DNA of 64,000 bases, from contig JANYDU010000015.1 in NCBI GenBank assembly GCA_025359805.1, positions 1 to 64,000 on the forward strand, read 5' to 3'. The notes under the pieces are model-generated. The model worked only from the letters and a program-made list of their open reading frames with translations. It did no database searches and was not told the origin of the DNA. Shown piece by piece: positions 37,406-45,988 of this stretch (its first letter is position 1; every line of letters begins with the position of its first letter). The position numbers and the translations under genes are program-made. The DNA is from Bacteroidota bacterium (GTDB lineage: Bacteria > Bacteroidota > Bacteroidia > UKL13-3).

Positions 37406-39175
37406 TTATTCTCTAGTAAAAATTTTATAAGTAGTATCAATATTTATTTGTGTGTATGTGAATTTGTACTTTTTCCAAAGAATTTTTCCTTCTAATATCC
37501 ATGGAATATCTCTTAGTTTTTGATGATAGCCCATTTCAAATACTCTCGGAAAATAATATTGTTTACGATATACATTCATTGCCACGCTATCTAAATAATA
37601 TTTGTTTTTTACTGCCCAAAACAAGGTGTACTTTCTGAGTTCAATAGAGTCGGCAGGGTTGGTTGATACGCAAACAGAGTTAAAGGAATATTTAGGCCAA
37701 TCAATATTCATATTATAGCCTACACTAAAACCTCTTTGGTCAATAAATGGAAGCCATATTTCTTTTCCATCTTTATTAAAATAAGTGATACCATAAATAT
37801 TTTTTGTTCCTTGATTAGAGTGATCAAGAAAAACACCTCGGCTATTAATTCCCCAAAATACACGTGCAATATTGGAAGGCTTTAAACTAAAATCCTTCAT
37901 GCTTTTTCGCGTTTTAAAATATTTTGTAATATTCTTAGGTCCTGCTTTATGATAAGAGTAAACATGGTAAATTTGGAAGGCAAGTTGCAAAAAAATACAT
38001 AACCCAATAAACAATCCAAACACTGTTCGTTTAAAATGTATCGAACTCATAGATGTGGCAGGATAATCACTCTTAAAAGATTCTTTATTGATAAACTCAT
38101 CAACCATATAATCGAGCAATAAACGAAATAGTTCAACATGAATTAGCCATACTAAAGGCTTGGTAAACCAGTAAATATTAGCTATTTTTTCAACTTTATC
38201 TTTTAAATTTTCGTTATTCTGTGAATCAATAAAAATTAGTTTTTTTCTAAAATCAATTGCGCAAAAAAAACGTTTTGTAAACTCTTGTTTAAAGTTTGAG
38301 GAATCAAATTCAATATTTATCTTTTGTTGAGATTCCATTTTTATAGATAACCATTTCCAAAATCGATTGGGTATAAATAAGGAGTAAAATATAATAGGAC
38401 CGATACAAATAATTGGGAAAGGGAAAATGATGGCAATACCTAAATGAAAACCAATACCTATAGTAGCAACTATCCAATGAAAGGGTTTGTATAGCAATAA
38501 AAAAATGAACGATAATTCAAATGTAACAACAAGCCAACTCAATGATGTAACCAACCAATAATGATCAATATAAAGTGTATAAATTTCATTCCAATGATTG
38601 TGCGGCATACTTGACGGAATCCATAATCCCAAGCCTCTGTTCCACATATCAGAATATGATTTTGTGAGTCCAGAACCGAAATACATCATCCCTAATGATA
38701 AAAATATAAAGAAGAAATAATTATAATAAAGTGTTTGTTTTTTAGGAGGTGTTTTGTAATGCAATTGATTGATAAACGCGTCTACTGAAAAGCTCCTAGA
38801 AATAGGCATAAAAATAATTAAGAAGCTCCCTATCCGAAGTAAATCGTCATTAAATGTTCCAGTATTTGTGTTTGAAAAAAAAGCAGTTGCAATAATGGTA
38901 AAAAAATAATTTACGGTAGCAAAAATTGGGGTTTTAAATCCAATACATAACATAAAAACAGATAAAGACCATAAAGCCAAAAATAATCTTGCAGGAAAAG
39001 GGTTTCTACCAATGCCTTCTACACTATCAAATAAAATTGGAGCGAAAAAATATACCTCTTTAATGATTGCCAAAGTGATCAAGCAAAATAAAATTCGGAA
39101 TAGGGCAAATGAATGAGTGCTTTCATTTGCATTTAGTATATTATGAATATGTGTAATCAGGTTATTTTTTTTCAT
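37406..39175 (-). CDS. HTTM-like multi-pass membrane protein in exosortase operon
   Basis: 589 residues. The N-terminal part (about 20-300) resembles the HTTM domain of vitamin K-dependent carboxylase-related membrane proteins: a start FALFRILFCLITLAI, then FNDDLLRIGSFLIIFMPIS, YFFFIFLSLGMMYFGSGLTK and TFELSFIFLLLYKP. The C-terminal half has one more membrane segment (about 385-405) and a soluble region. Function is unknown. Its start overlaps the end of the exosortase-associated gene by 14 bases, implying translational coupling and shared purpose. Confidence 0.7.
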   Translation of the reverse strand: MKKNNLITHIHNILNANESTHSFALFRILFCLITLAIIKEVYFFAPILFDSVEGIGRNPFPARLFLALWSLSVFMLCIGFKTPIFATVNYFFTIIATAFFSNTNTGTFNDDLLRIGSFLIIFMPISRSFSVDAFINQLHYKTPPKKQTLYYNYFFFIFLSLGMMYFGSGLTKSYSDMWNRGLGLWIPSSMPHNHWNEIYTLYIDHYWLVTSLSWLVVTFELSFIFLLLYKPFHWIVATIGIGFHLGIAIIFPFPIICIGPIIFYSLFIPNRFWKWLSIKMESQQKINIEFDSSNFKQEFTKRFFCAIDFRKKLIFIDSQNNENLKDKVEKIANIYWFTKPLVWLIHVELFRLLLDYMVDEFINKESFKSDYPATSMSSIHFKRTVFGLFIGLCIFLQLAFQIYHVYSYHKAGPKNITKYFKTRKSMKDFSLKPSNIARVFWGINSRGVFLDHSNQGTKNIYGITYFNKDGKEIWLPFIDQRGFSVGYNMNIDWPKYSFNSVCVSTNPADSIELRKYTLFWAVKNKYYLDSVAMNVYRKQYYFPRVFEMGYHQKLRDIPWILEGKILWKKYKFTYTQINIDTTYKIFTRE

Positions 39176-39605
39176 TGCCGCTTCGGGTTAAAGTAAACGC
39201 AGCCAAAAAAAAGAAAGTAATAATTGGTGAATGAAAATATCGGTTAATTTTTGGGATAATAGCTTTATCCAGCATACTACTATTGGCAAATATCATTAAA
39301 TAGATGAGCGCAAAAATTACCATAAGAATAATCACTACAAAACCCGACAGCGTTTTATTCCCGAAATATAAATGAATAATATAGAATGGGAATATGATAA
39401 ATATCAAACTATACATAAAGCTCATCACCCAAAATGGATAGTGAGTTTGGAGAGTTGAAATTCTTGATATATGATTGATAGGATTAAGAAAAAATGCTTC
39501 GGGAGAATTTAAATAATCTGGTGTAAAATTATCTTTGAAAAAGCTCATTGCTATTAACACCACTAAAAATATAAGGGCAATAATTTTATTTTTCTTCTTA
39601 CTCAC
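39162..39605 (-). CDS. Exosortase F system-associated membrane protein
   Basis: 147 residues with four hydrophobic segments (about 8-24, 60-80, 88-108 and 125-142). It resembles the small membrane proteins encoded next to exosortase F (XrtF) in Flavobacteria and relatives, including the N-terminal FKDNFTPDYLNSPEAFFLNP. It overlaps the exosortase gene by 8 bases and the HTTM-like gene by 14 bases. Probably a partner or folding factor of the exosortase. Confidence 0.65.
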   Translation of the reverse strand: MSKKKNKIIALIFLVVLIAMSFFKDNFTPDYLNSPEAFFLNPINHISRISTLQTHYPFWVMSFMYSLIFIIFPFYIIHLYFGNKTLSGFVVIILMVIFALIYLMIFANSSMLDKAIIPKINRYFHSPIITFFFLAAFTLTRSGNEKK

Positions 39606-40134
39606 CTTTTAATTTTAAATGACTGTATTTATCTGCCCATAACATCCAAAGCAAAAATATGAAACCATATACAACAAAAACAAAAACATATCGATGGAAC
39701 AATTCAAAATATTGAGATTTATGAATTGCCATTAGGGTAAGGATGTAATTTCTAAAAATATTGAGCAAATGAATAGATAAATTTCCGATTAAAATAAACG
39801 GAATTTTATATCTCCAATTTCCAGGATAACACACAATAAATATAGTAAACAGAGCCAATAACTCAAGACCATTGCATGAGGCACCTACACGGATAACAGG
39901 AATACTTTGATGGTTCAGATAAATATATGTTTCGCCAAGTTTTCTGGCAATGGTATAAATCGTATCATATCCGCTCAAATTAAGCAGGGTGCAAATGGCT
40001 TGTGTAATGTTTAAGGTAATCATATGATCCAGTTTGCCATTTGGCTTAATAATAAACTCAAACAATAAAAACCATATAGCATAAATACCTATGGATAATA
40101 ATAAAAATCGGATAAGTTGTTTTTCTTTTAGCAT
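39598..40134 (-). CDS. Exosortase family protein (XrtF-like)
   Basis: 178 residues with several membrane helices. It carries the exosortase/archaeosortase triad in order: Cys87 in GASCNGLELL, Arg128 in NIFRNYIL and His147 in LFHRYVF. Exosortases are membrane cysteine transpeptidases that cut proteins with a C-terminal motif, membrane helix and basic cluster. The ATG follows directly after the T run of a terminator, and the likely substrate gene is 55 bases upstream. Confidence 0.87.
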   Translation of the reverse strand: MLKEKQLIRFLLLSIGIYAIWFLLFEFIIKPNGKLDHMITLNITQAICTLLNLSGYDTIYTIARKLGETYIYLNHQSIPVIRVGASCNGLELLALFTIFIVCYPGNWRYKIPFILIGNLSIHLLNIFRNYILTLMAIHKSQYFELFHRYVFVFVVYGFIFLLWMLWADKYSHLKLKGE

Positions 40135-40160
40135 AAAAAAAGGAAGCTATCAACTTCCTT
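40135..40160 (-). terminator. Terminator/attenuator between sorting substrate and exosortase genes
   Basis: Read on the minus strand: AAGGAAG (40160-40154), 7-base loop, CTTCCTT (40146-40140), then TTTTT up to the exosortase ATG at 40134. Transcripts from the substrate promoter should mostly stop here, with read-through supplying lower levels of the enzyme. Confidence 0.8.
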
Positions 40161-40189
40161 ATTAAAAATATTCTATTAAAAGATTTATG

Positions 40190-40393
40190 TTATTTTTTTT
40201 TCTTGTCGTACAGTTTTTTAATTCCATATCCAATCCCACCTGCAACTAATATTGCTAATCCTCCATCAACAGGAACATCAGTAACAGGTTCAAAAGCTCC
40301 TGAAGAGTTTGGTGCCACTTGAGCAAAAACTGTAACAGAGATTAATATAAATGTAAGACTAAATAATTTTTTCAATAAAGATTGCTTGTTCAT
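40190..40393 (-). CDS. Small PID-type C-terminal sorting-signal protein, likely exosortase substrate
   Basis: 67 residues from the ATG at 40393 (an ATG at 40414 adds seven residues but would lie at the predicted transcription start). Signal peptide of about 24 residues (ending VTVFAQ), a short middle, then PVDGG at about 41-45, a hydrophobic helix LAILVAGGIGYGI and a basic end KKLYDKKKK. This is the motif-helix-basic layout of exosortase targets and resembles the Bacteroidota PID-type signal. Only about 17-20 residues would remain between the two signals. No catalytic domain is present. Confidence 0.8.
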   Translation of the reverse strand: MNKQSLLKKLFSLTFILISVTVFAQVAPNSSGAFEPVTDVPVDGGLAILVAGGIGYGIKKLYDKKKK

Positions 40394-40419
40394 AAATTTG
40401 TTTAATTGTATCAAGGTGT

Positions 40420-40427
40420 CAAAGGTA
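40420..40427 (-). promoter_or_regulatory. Candidate -7 box for the exosortase substrate gene
   Basis: TACCTTTG on the minus strand matches TAnnTTTG exactly, 26 bases before the chosen ATG. The -33 region (GTTTTC) is only a partial TTTG match. Confidence 0.5.
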
Positions 40428-40498
40428 TATTTTTTTTGGAGATAAGAAAACTTTACTTTTTTTTTTATTCAGAAACAAGTTATAAGCAATCAAATACT

Positions 40499-41413
40499 CT
40501 ATTTATCTTTATGATAACCTATTAGGAATTCATTTATGCTTATTCTTCGCTTGCCCGCCAATTGAACGTTTTTCGCATCTATCCAACCATTTAAACAAGC
40601 AAATCGCATATAATTTTTCCCATCTGTATCTATTTTTCCTACCTCAGTTTTCATATACGCATCTTCTATAAACTCAGATTTATAAATTTTAAAAATTCTT
40701 CCATCTAATTCTGTAAAAGCTCCTGGATATGGGCTCATTCCACGAATGAGGTTATAAATATTTTCTCCTCTTTCATTCCAATTTATTTTGCATTGTTCTG
40801 TATAAATTTTAGGTGCTATTTTATTACTGTTATTTGCTTGAGGAATTAATTGATAGGATTTGTGTTCTACAGCTTTGATAGTTTCCAAAATTACATCTAC
40901 GCCAGTATTCATTAATATATCATGTAATTCTCCTGCGTCTATATTGTTTGTAATGGGCACTTTTTTACTCATAATCATATCTCCGGTATCAATTTCGTGT
41001 TTAAGAAAAAATGTGCAAACACCAGTTTCTTTTTCGCCATTAATGATAGCCCAATTGATAGGTGCAGCACCGCGGTAATCAGGTAAAAGAGAAGCATGTA
41101 AGTTAACGGTTCCAAGCTTTGGCATATTCCAAACTACTTCGGGCAGCATTCTAAATGCAATTACAATTTGAAGGTCGGCATGATAGCTTTTAAGCTCTTC
41201 AATAAATTTGGGGTCTTTTAGTTTAAGAGGTTGCAAAACAGGAATATGTTGCGATATGGCATACTGTTTTACGGCAGATTCTTGCATGTGTAATCCTCTT
41301 CCAGCAGGTTTATCAGGAGCTGTTATAACAGCTACAACATTAAATTTAGCTTCTACAATAGCTTTAAGTGATGCAACAGAAAACTCGGGTGTTCCTAAAA
41401 AAATGATTTTCAA
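40499..41413 (-). CDS. fmt: Methionyl-tRNA formyltransferase
   Basis: 304 residues with a TTG start (the codon for MKIIFLGTPEFS). It shows FLGTPEFSVASL, APDKPAGRG, the formyl-donor and catalytic region NLHASLLPDYRGAAPINW with Asn/His, and EIDTGDMI. The C-terminal domain fits the family. It transfers a formyl group from 10-formyltetrahydrofolate to initiator Met-tRNA. Diverges from the flippase gene. Confidence 0.94.
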   Translation of the reverse strand: MKIIFLGTPEFSVASLKAIVEAKFNVVAVITAPDKPAGRGLHMQESAVKQYAISQHIPVLQPLKLKDPKFIEELKSYHADLQIVIAFRMLPEVVWNMPKLGTVNLHASLLPDYRGAAPINWAIINGEKETGVCTFFLKHEIDTGDMIMSKKVPITNNIDAGELHDILMNTGVDVILETIKAVEHKSYQLIPQANNSNKIAPKIYTEQCKINWNERGENIYNLIRGMSPYPGAFTELDGRIFKIYKSEFIEDAYMKTEVGKIDTDGKNYMRFACLNGWIDAKNVQLAGKRRISINEFLIGYHKDK

Positions 41414-41557
41414 GTTTGATAGATTTTTCGCAAATTAACATCAAATCAATCAATGTAAAGAGAGGCATATCATTTTGAACTATTTATGTATGATTTTTTA
41501 TGGGTTTTGATAATTGCCTAAGTATATAGTTATTTGAAGCTTAAATAGCTTTTAAAA

Positions 41558-42892
41558 TTGTCGGAGGTTAAACCTAAGCTTAATAAATTTAATAGTCTGC
41601 AGATATTTCAATTTCTGCGTTATGGGGCTTTTTTTCTTATTTCAATTTTGCTTGCTAAAATTGCTATTCTATATCAGCATGAGTATGGTTTACACATGAT
41701 AAGCCAATACGAAAATTTGATGTTAGTAAGTTCGAGTTTAACTTTTTTTTGGGTATCGGCTATTTGTAATACACTTATTCCATATTACAATAATTCAGAT
41801 CCTATTCAGAAGAAAAAAGTTTTTTTCAATACCTTTACCTTACTCTTATTATTTTCCATTTTGGCTGCAGTTACCATAGTTATTATTGGCATAATAAATG
41901 GGAAAGATCAAAACTTATACAACATGTTTGCATTGGTTGTACTGCTAAATACCCCAACCTATATCACTGATTATATATTTTACTTACGCGAAAGATACCG
42001 CTCGTTAATTATTTGGGGAGCAATTACTTTTTTAGCTCAAGCAGTGATGCTGTGCCTTCCATTATTTTTCAAACAATCATTAAATTTAGCCATCAATCTT
42101 TTATTGGTATTGTCGCTCTTCAAATTTAATTATACCATTATTTTGCTCATGAAATATTCTACCATAAGTGTGCAAACACGTATGAGTAGCGATTTTATGA
42201 AGAAGGCTTTGCCAGTTATGTTTTCTATATTTTTAGCTGGAAGTATGGATTATATAAATAGCTACATTGTGAGGTATAATTTTTCTGAAGAGCAATTTGC
42301 CATGTTTAGATATGGAGCCAGAGAACTTCCAATATTTTTAATTTTTGCTAATTCATTAAGCAATATATTTAGTGGTGAAATATCTCGATACAATCAACAA
42401 GGAAAGTTGGATGAGGTGCTTGCAAAATTTAAAAAATCTGGAGTAAAATTAATGAGATGGATGTTTCCGCTTTCAATGGTTTTAATGTTTGTGAGTCCTT
42501 ATATGTTTAAGTATTTATACAACGATCAATTGATTGAAGGGTATAAAATTTTCAATATTTATTTGTTGTTAATTATAAGTAGAATGATATTTCCTCAAAC
42601 CGTAATTATGGGGTTGATGAAGAATAGAATTTTTTATTTAATATCTATCAATTATCTTGTTATTAATGGGCTTTTGGCTTTTTGGTTTATTTACCTTTTC
42701 GGCATCACAGGTATTGCATATTCAACAGCCATAGCTTACCTGATTGAAAAAATTATGTTAGCTATTTATTGCAAAATGGAAGGAGTAAATTTTAGAAAAT
42801 ATACTGTTGTGAGTGAATATTTAATTTATTCAGCACTAACAATTGTTGTATTCTATATTTCAACTATGGTTGAGATGCCAATGCCAAATTAG
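41558..42892 (+). CDS. Polysaccharide flippase-like membrane protein (Wzx/MATE-related)
   Basis: 444 residues, about 12-14 membrane segments, with TTG as the only start codon after an in-frame stop at 41546. The overall pattern (N-terminal LQIFQFLRYGAFFLISILLA, central KKALPVMFSIFLAGSMDYIN, later AMFRYGARELPIFL) fits the polysaccharide biosynthesis/oligosaccharide flippase superfamily. It probably moves a lipid-linked glycan across the inner membrane. No glycosyltransferase neighbours are present, so the glycan is unknown. Confidence 0.7.
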   Translation: MSEVKPKLNKFNSLQIFQFLRYGAFFLISILLAKIAILYQHEYGLHMISQYENLMLVSSSLTFFWVSAICNTLIPYYNNSDPIQKKKVFFNTFTLLLLFSILAAVTIVIIGIINGKDQNLYNMFALVVLLNTPTYITDYIFYLRERYRSLIIWGAITFLAQAVMLCLPLFFKQSLNLAINLLLVLSLFKFNYTIILLMKYSTISVQTRMSSDFMKKALPVMFSIFLAGSMDYINSYIVRYNFSEEQFAMFRYGARELPIFLIFANSLSNIFSGEISRYNQQGKLDEVLAKFKKSGVKLMRWMFPLSMVLMFVSPYMFKYLYNDQLIEGYKIFNIYLLLIISRMIFPQTVIMGLMKNRIFYLISINYLVINGLLAFWFIYLFGITGIAYSTAIAYLIEKIMLAIYCKMEGVNFRKYTVVSEYLIYSALTIVVFYISTMVEMPMPN

Positions 42893-42959
42893 TAAAAGTA
42901 ATTACAGGATAGTAAATACGAATTCATTAAAAATCACCTTATTTTTTATCTTCGCTGCC

Positions 42960-44321
42960 ATGTGGTATAAAAACATTTTAGAAACCATTGGAAATACGCC
43001 TTTGGTTCAGATTAATAAAATTACGAAAGATTTGCCTTGCACTGTTTTGGCAAAAATTGAAACCAGCAATCCTGGCAATTCTATAAAAGATAGGATGGCT
43101 TTAAAGATGATTGAAGATGCCGAAAAAGATGGAAGACTAAAACCTGGATATACAATTATTGAAGGAACAAGTGGAAACACAGGAATGGGTTTAGCTATTG
43201 CTGCAGTGGTAAAAGGGTATCGTTGTATTTTTACAACTACCGATAAACAATCTCGCGAAAAAGTAGATGCACTTAAAGCATTTGGTGCCGAAGTTGTTGT
43301 ATGTCCAACTGATGTTGATCCAGAAGATCCTCGCTCTTATTACTCGGTATCTTCTCGGTTAGAAAAAGAAATTCCAAACTCATGGAAGCCCAATCAATAT
43401 GATAACTTATCAAATAGTTTAGCACATTACGAACAAACCGGACCAGAAATTTGGGAACAAACTGAAGGTAAAATCACACACTTAGTTGTGGGGGTGGGAA
43501 CAGGTGGAACGCTATGCGGAACTGGAAAATTTTTGAAAGAAAAGAATCCGAATATTAAACTTCTTGGAATTGATACATATGGTTCTGTTTTTAAAAAATA
43601 TTTAGAAACTGGAATTTTAGATAAGAATGAAATTTATCCATATATCACCGAAGGAATTGGCGAAGATTTTTTACCTAAAAACGTTGATTTTTCTATTATC
43701 GATCATTTTGAAAAAGTTACTGATAAGGATGCCGCCATCATGACTCGAAGAATTCCTCGTGAGGAAGGAATATTTGCAGGAAACTCAGCAGGATCAGCAA
43801 TGGCTGGTATCATTCAAATGAAAGATATGTTTAAAAAAAGCGATGTTGTGGTTGTGATTTTTCACGATCATGGAACACGCTATTTAGGAAAAATGTTTAA
43901 TGATGATTGGATGCGTGATAGAGGATTTTTGGTAAACGATCAACCTAAAGCAATTAACTTAATTGAGCGTCACAAGCATTTAAAATTAGTTACTGCAAAT
44001 ATTCATGATGTGATTGCAGATACCATCGCAAAAATGCGCAAGTTTGATATTTCGCAAATACCTGTTGTGAATGATAATGGTGAGTATGTAGGTTCATTAA
44101 ATGATTCTCATTTATTTAGCCAATTGATTGAAAACCCTGAATTAAAATCAGAAAAAGTGAGCAAGGTTGTTCAACCACCTTTCCCATTTGTACGCATGGA
44201 CTCAAGTATCGAAGATGTATCAAAATTAATTACAAAAGAAAATAATGCAGTGATGCTAAAAACGCTTGGAGGAGATATTCATATCATCACTAAACAAGAT
44301 GTGATTGATGCATTGGGTTAA
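42960..44321 (+). CDS. Cystathionine beta-synthase
   Basis: 453 residues from the ATG at 42960 (start MWYKNILETIGNTPLV); an upstream in-frame ATG at 42843 would overlap the flippase gene. The PLP-binding Lys is in NSIKDRMAL, the phosphate loops are GTSGNTGMGLA and GVGTGGTLCGTGK, and two CBS domains lie at the C-terminus (about 335-453). Condenses homocysteine and serine to cystathionine; a cysteine-synthase-like activity cannot be excluded. A direct repeat overlaps its stop. Confidence 0.9.
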   Translation: MWYKNILETIGNTPLVQINKITKDLPCTVLAKIETSNPGNSIKDRMALKMIEDAEKDGRLKPGYTIIEGTSGNTGMGLAIAAVVKGYRCIFTTTDKQSREKVDALKAFGAEVVVCPTDVDPEDPRSYYSVSSRLEKEIPNSWKPNQYDNLSNSLAHYEQTGPEIWEQTEGKITHLVVGVGTGGTLCGTGKFLKEKNPNIKLLGIDTYGSVFKKYLETGILDKNEIYPYITEGIGEDFLPKNVDFSIIDHFEKVTDKDAAIMTRRIPREEGIFAGNSAGSAMAGIIQMKDMFKKSDVVVVIFHDHGTRYLGKMFNDDWMRDRGFLVNDQPKAINLIERHKHLKLVTANIHDVIADTIAKMRKFDISQIPVVNDNGEYVGSLNDSHLFSQLIENPELKSEKVSKVVQPPFPFVRMDSSIEDVSKLITKENNAVMLKTLGGDIHIITKQDVIDALG

Positions 44322-44396
44322 AAAACCTCTCATGCAATCAAATTTTAATTCCTGCTCAACAATAATATCTTTGCAGCTGTTAAAAACCTCTCATGC
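44317..44396 (+). repeat. Direct repeat spanning the CBS stop and the TerC start
   Basis: GTTAAAAAACCTCTCATGC (44317-44335) and GTTAAAAACCTCTCATGC (44379-44396) are identical apart from one A. The first covers the stop codon of the upstream gene, the second ends in the ATG of the TerC gene. The two ATGs are 61 bases apart and not in the same frame. Confidence 0.85.
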
Positions 44397-45154
44397 TCGA
44401 ATTATTTTTAAAACCAGAAACTTGGCTATCTCTTGTTACACTTACTGTAATGGAAATTGTACTGGGTATCGATAATGTTATTTTTATTTCTCTTGTTAGT
44501 GGAAAATTAGAACGTGTTGAACAAAATAAAGCTCGAAAAATAGGATTATTTCTTGCTCTTTTTATTCGTGTTATTTTACTTTCTTTTATCAGTTATATTG
44601 TTCAACAAATGAAAGATCCTATATTCTATTTAATGGATCATGGAATCAGTTGGAGAGATATTATTTTATTAGCAGGAGGATTATTCCTTTTGTACAAAAG
44701 TTCGATGGAGATTTATGAATTACTTGAATACGATGCTGATGAGCATAGTAAAAATGGACCCGTAAAGTTTTGGAACGTAGTAATGCAAGTTATTTTAATT
44801 GACATTGTTTTCTCTTTTGATTCTATTATTACAGCTGTTGGGCTTGCACAAGATTTACCTGTTATGATTTTGGCCGTTATTTTTTCTATGTTTATCATGT
44901 TATTTTTCTCTGGTGTAATCAGTAATTTTATCAATAAACATCCAAGCGTAAAATTGTTGGCGCTTGCTTTTTTAGTGGTAATTGGAATCATGCTTTTAAT
45001 AGAAGGATGGAATCCGGAAATTGCTGAAAAATATAACCTAAAAAGCTATGTTTATTTTGCTATGACATTTACTATTTGTATTGAACTTTTAAATATGCGA
45101 TTGCGAAAAAAAAATGACACTAAACCGGTTGAATTAAAAGATATTTATAAGTAG
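44393..45154 (+). CDS. TerC-family integral membrane protein
   Basis: 253 residues with seven hydrophobic segments. TerC features: VTLTVMEIVLGIDNVIFISLVSG with the Glu/Asp pair and the second half DIVFSFDSIITAVGLAQ with another Asp pair, typical of the metal-ion related family. Members are implicated in manganese export or tellurite resistance and protein metalation; the ion here is not known. Translation starts inside the second copy of a direct repeat. Confidence 0.88.
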   Translation: MLELFLKPETWLSLVTLTVMEIVLGIDNVIFISLVSGKLERVEQNKARKIGLFLALFIRVILLSFISYIVQQMKDPIFYLMDHGISWRDIILLAGGLFLLYKSSMEIYELLEYDADEHSKNGPVKFWNVVMQVILIDIVFSFDSIITAVGLAQDLPVMILAVIFSMFIMLFFSGVISNFINKHPSVKLLALAFLVVIGIMLLIEGWNPEIAEKYNLKSYVYFAMTFTICIELLNMRLRKKNDTKPVELKDIYK

Positions 45155-45206
45155 AGTTTATAGTCGATGTTTTTTGCCATTAATAATTCAATAGTTACAA
45201 TTTAGC

Positions 45207-45911
45207 ATGCATACTACACATTTTATCGATTGGGGATTAATAGACTACAAAGAAGCTTGGGATAAACAAGAAATTGTTTTTAAGCAAAAAGTAAATCAAA
45301 AATTTGCCAATAGAGAGCTCCCCATTGCACAACAAATTCTTCCACAAAACCATTTAATTTTTTGCGAGCATCCTCACGTTTATACTCTAGGGAAAAGTGG
45401 TTCGATAGAAAATTTATTGGTTGATGATGAACAGTTAAAACAACTTCAAGCTACTTATTATGCCATTAATCGAGGAGGAGATATTACTTACCACGGGCCA
45501 GGCCAAATTGTTGGTTATCCCATTTTAGATCTCGAACAATTTTTTACTGATATTCATAAATACCTTCGCTATTTGGAAGAAGCAATTATTTTGATGATGG
45601 CTGAGTATGGTTTGCATGGAGAGCGATACGAAGGGTTTACTGGAGTTTGGATGGATGTGCATGACGAACATAAAGCAAGAAAAATTTGTGCAATGGGGGT
45701 GCGTTGTAGCCGGTGGATTACCATGCACGGTTTTGCATTAAATGTAAATTCAGATTTGAGTTATTTTAAAAATATTATTCCCTGCGGGATTGATGATAAA
45801 CAAGTAACATCATTACAAAAAGAGTTAGGAAAAAAAATGGATATGGATGAAGTGAAATCAAAAGTGAAAAAACATTTAGCCATATTATTTGAGATGGACT
45901 TGGTGGAATAA
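45207..45911 (+). CDS. lipB: Octanoyl-[acyl carrier protein]:protein octanoyltransferase
   Basis: 234 residues. Motifs: PHVYTLGKSG, RGGDITYHGPGQIVGYP with the conserved Gly/His residues, and the acyl-enzyme Cys in PCGIDDKQVTS; the conserved Lys is in KARKICAMGVR. It transfers octanoyl groups to lipoyl domains, preparing lipoylation of GcvH and dehydrogenase E2 subunits. It is convergent with gcvP, a glycine cleavage gene whose complex needs lipoylation. Confidence 0.94.
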   Translation: MHTTHFIDWGLIDYKEAWDKQEIVFKQKVNQKFANRELPIAQQILPQNHLIFCEHPHVYTLGKSGSIENLLVDDEQLKQLQATYYAINRGGDITYHGPGQIVGYPILDLEQFFTDIHKYLRYLEEAIILMMAEYGLHGERYEGFTGVWMDVHDEHKARKICAMGVRCSRWITMHGFALNVNSDLSYFKNIIPCGIDDKQVTSLQKELGKKMDMDEVKSKVKKHLAILFEMDLVE

Positions 45912-45941
45912 ATATACATTCGATTGAAAAAAAATTAACAA

Positions 45942-45970
45942 AAAAAGCGGAGCATTATACTCCGCTTTTT
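45942..45970. terminator. Bidirectional hairpin terminator between lipB and gcvP
   Basis: AAAAAGCGGAG (45942-45952) pairs with CTCCGCTTTTT (45960-45970) across a 7-base loop, with A/T runs on both sides. Confidence 0.92.
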
Positions 45971-45988
45971 TATTTATTAGACTAAATA

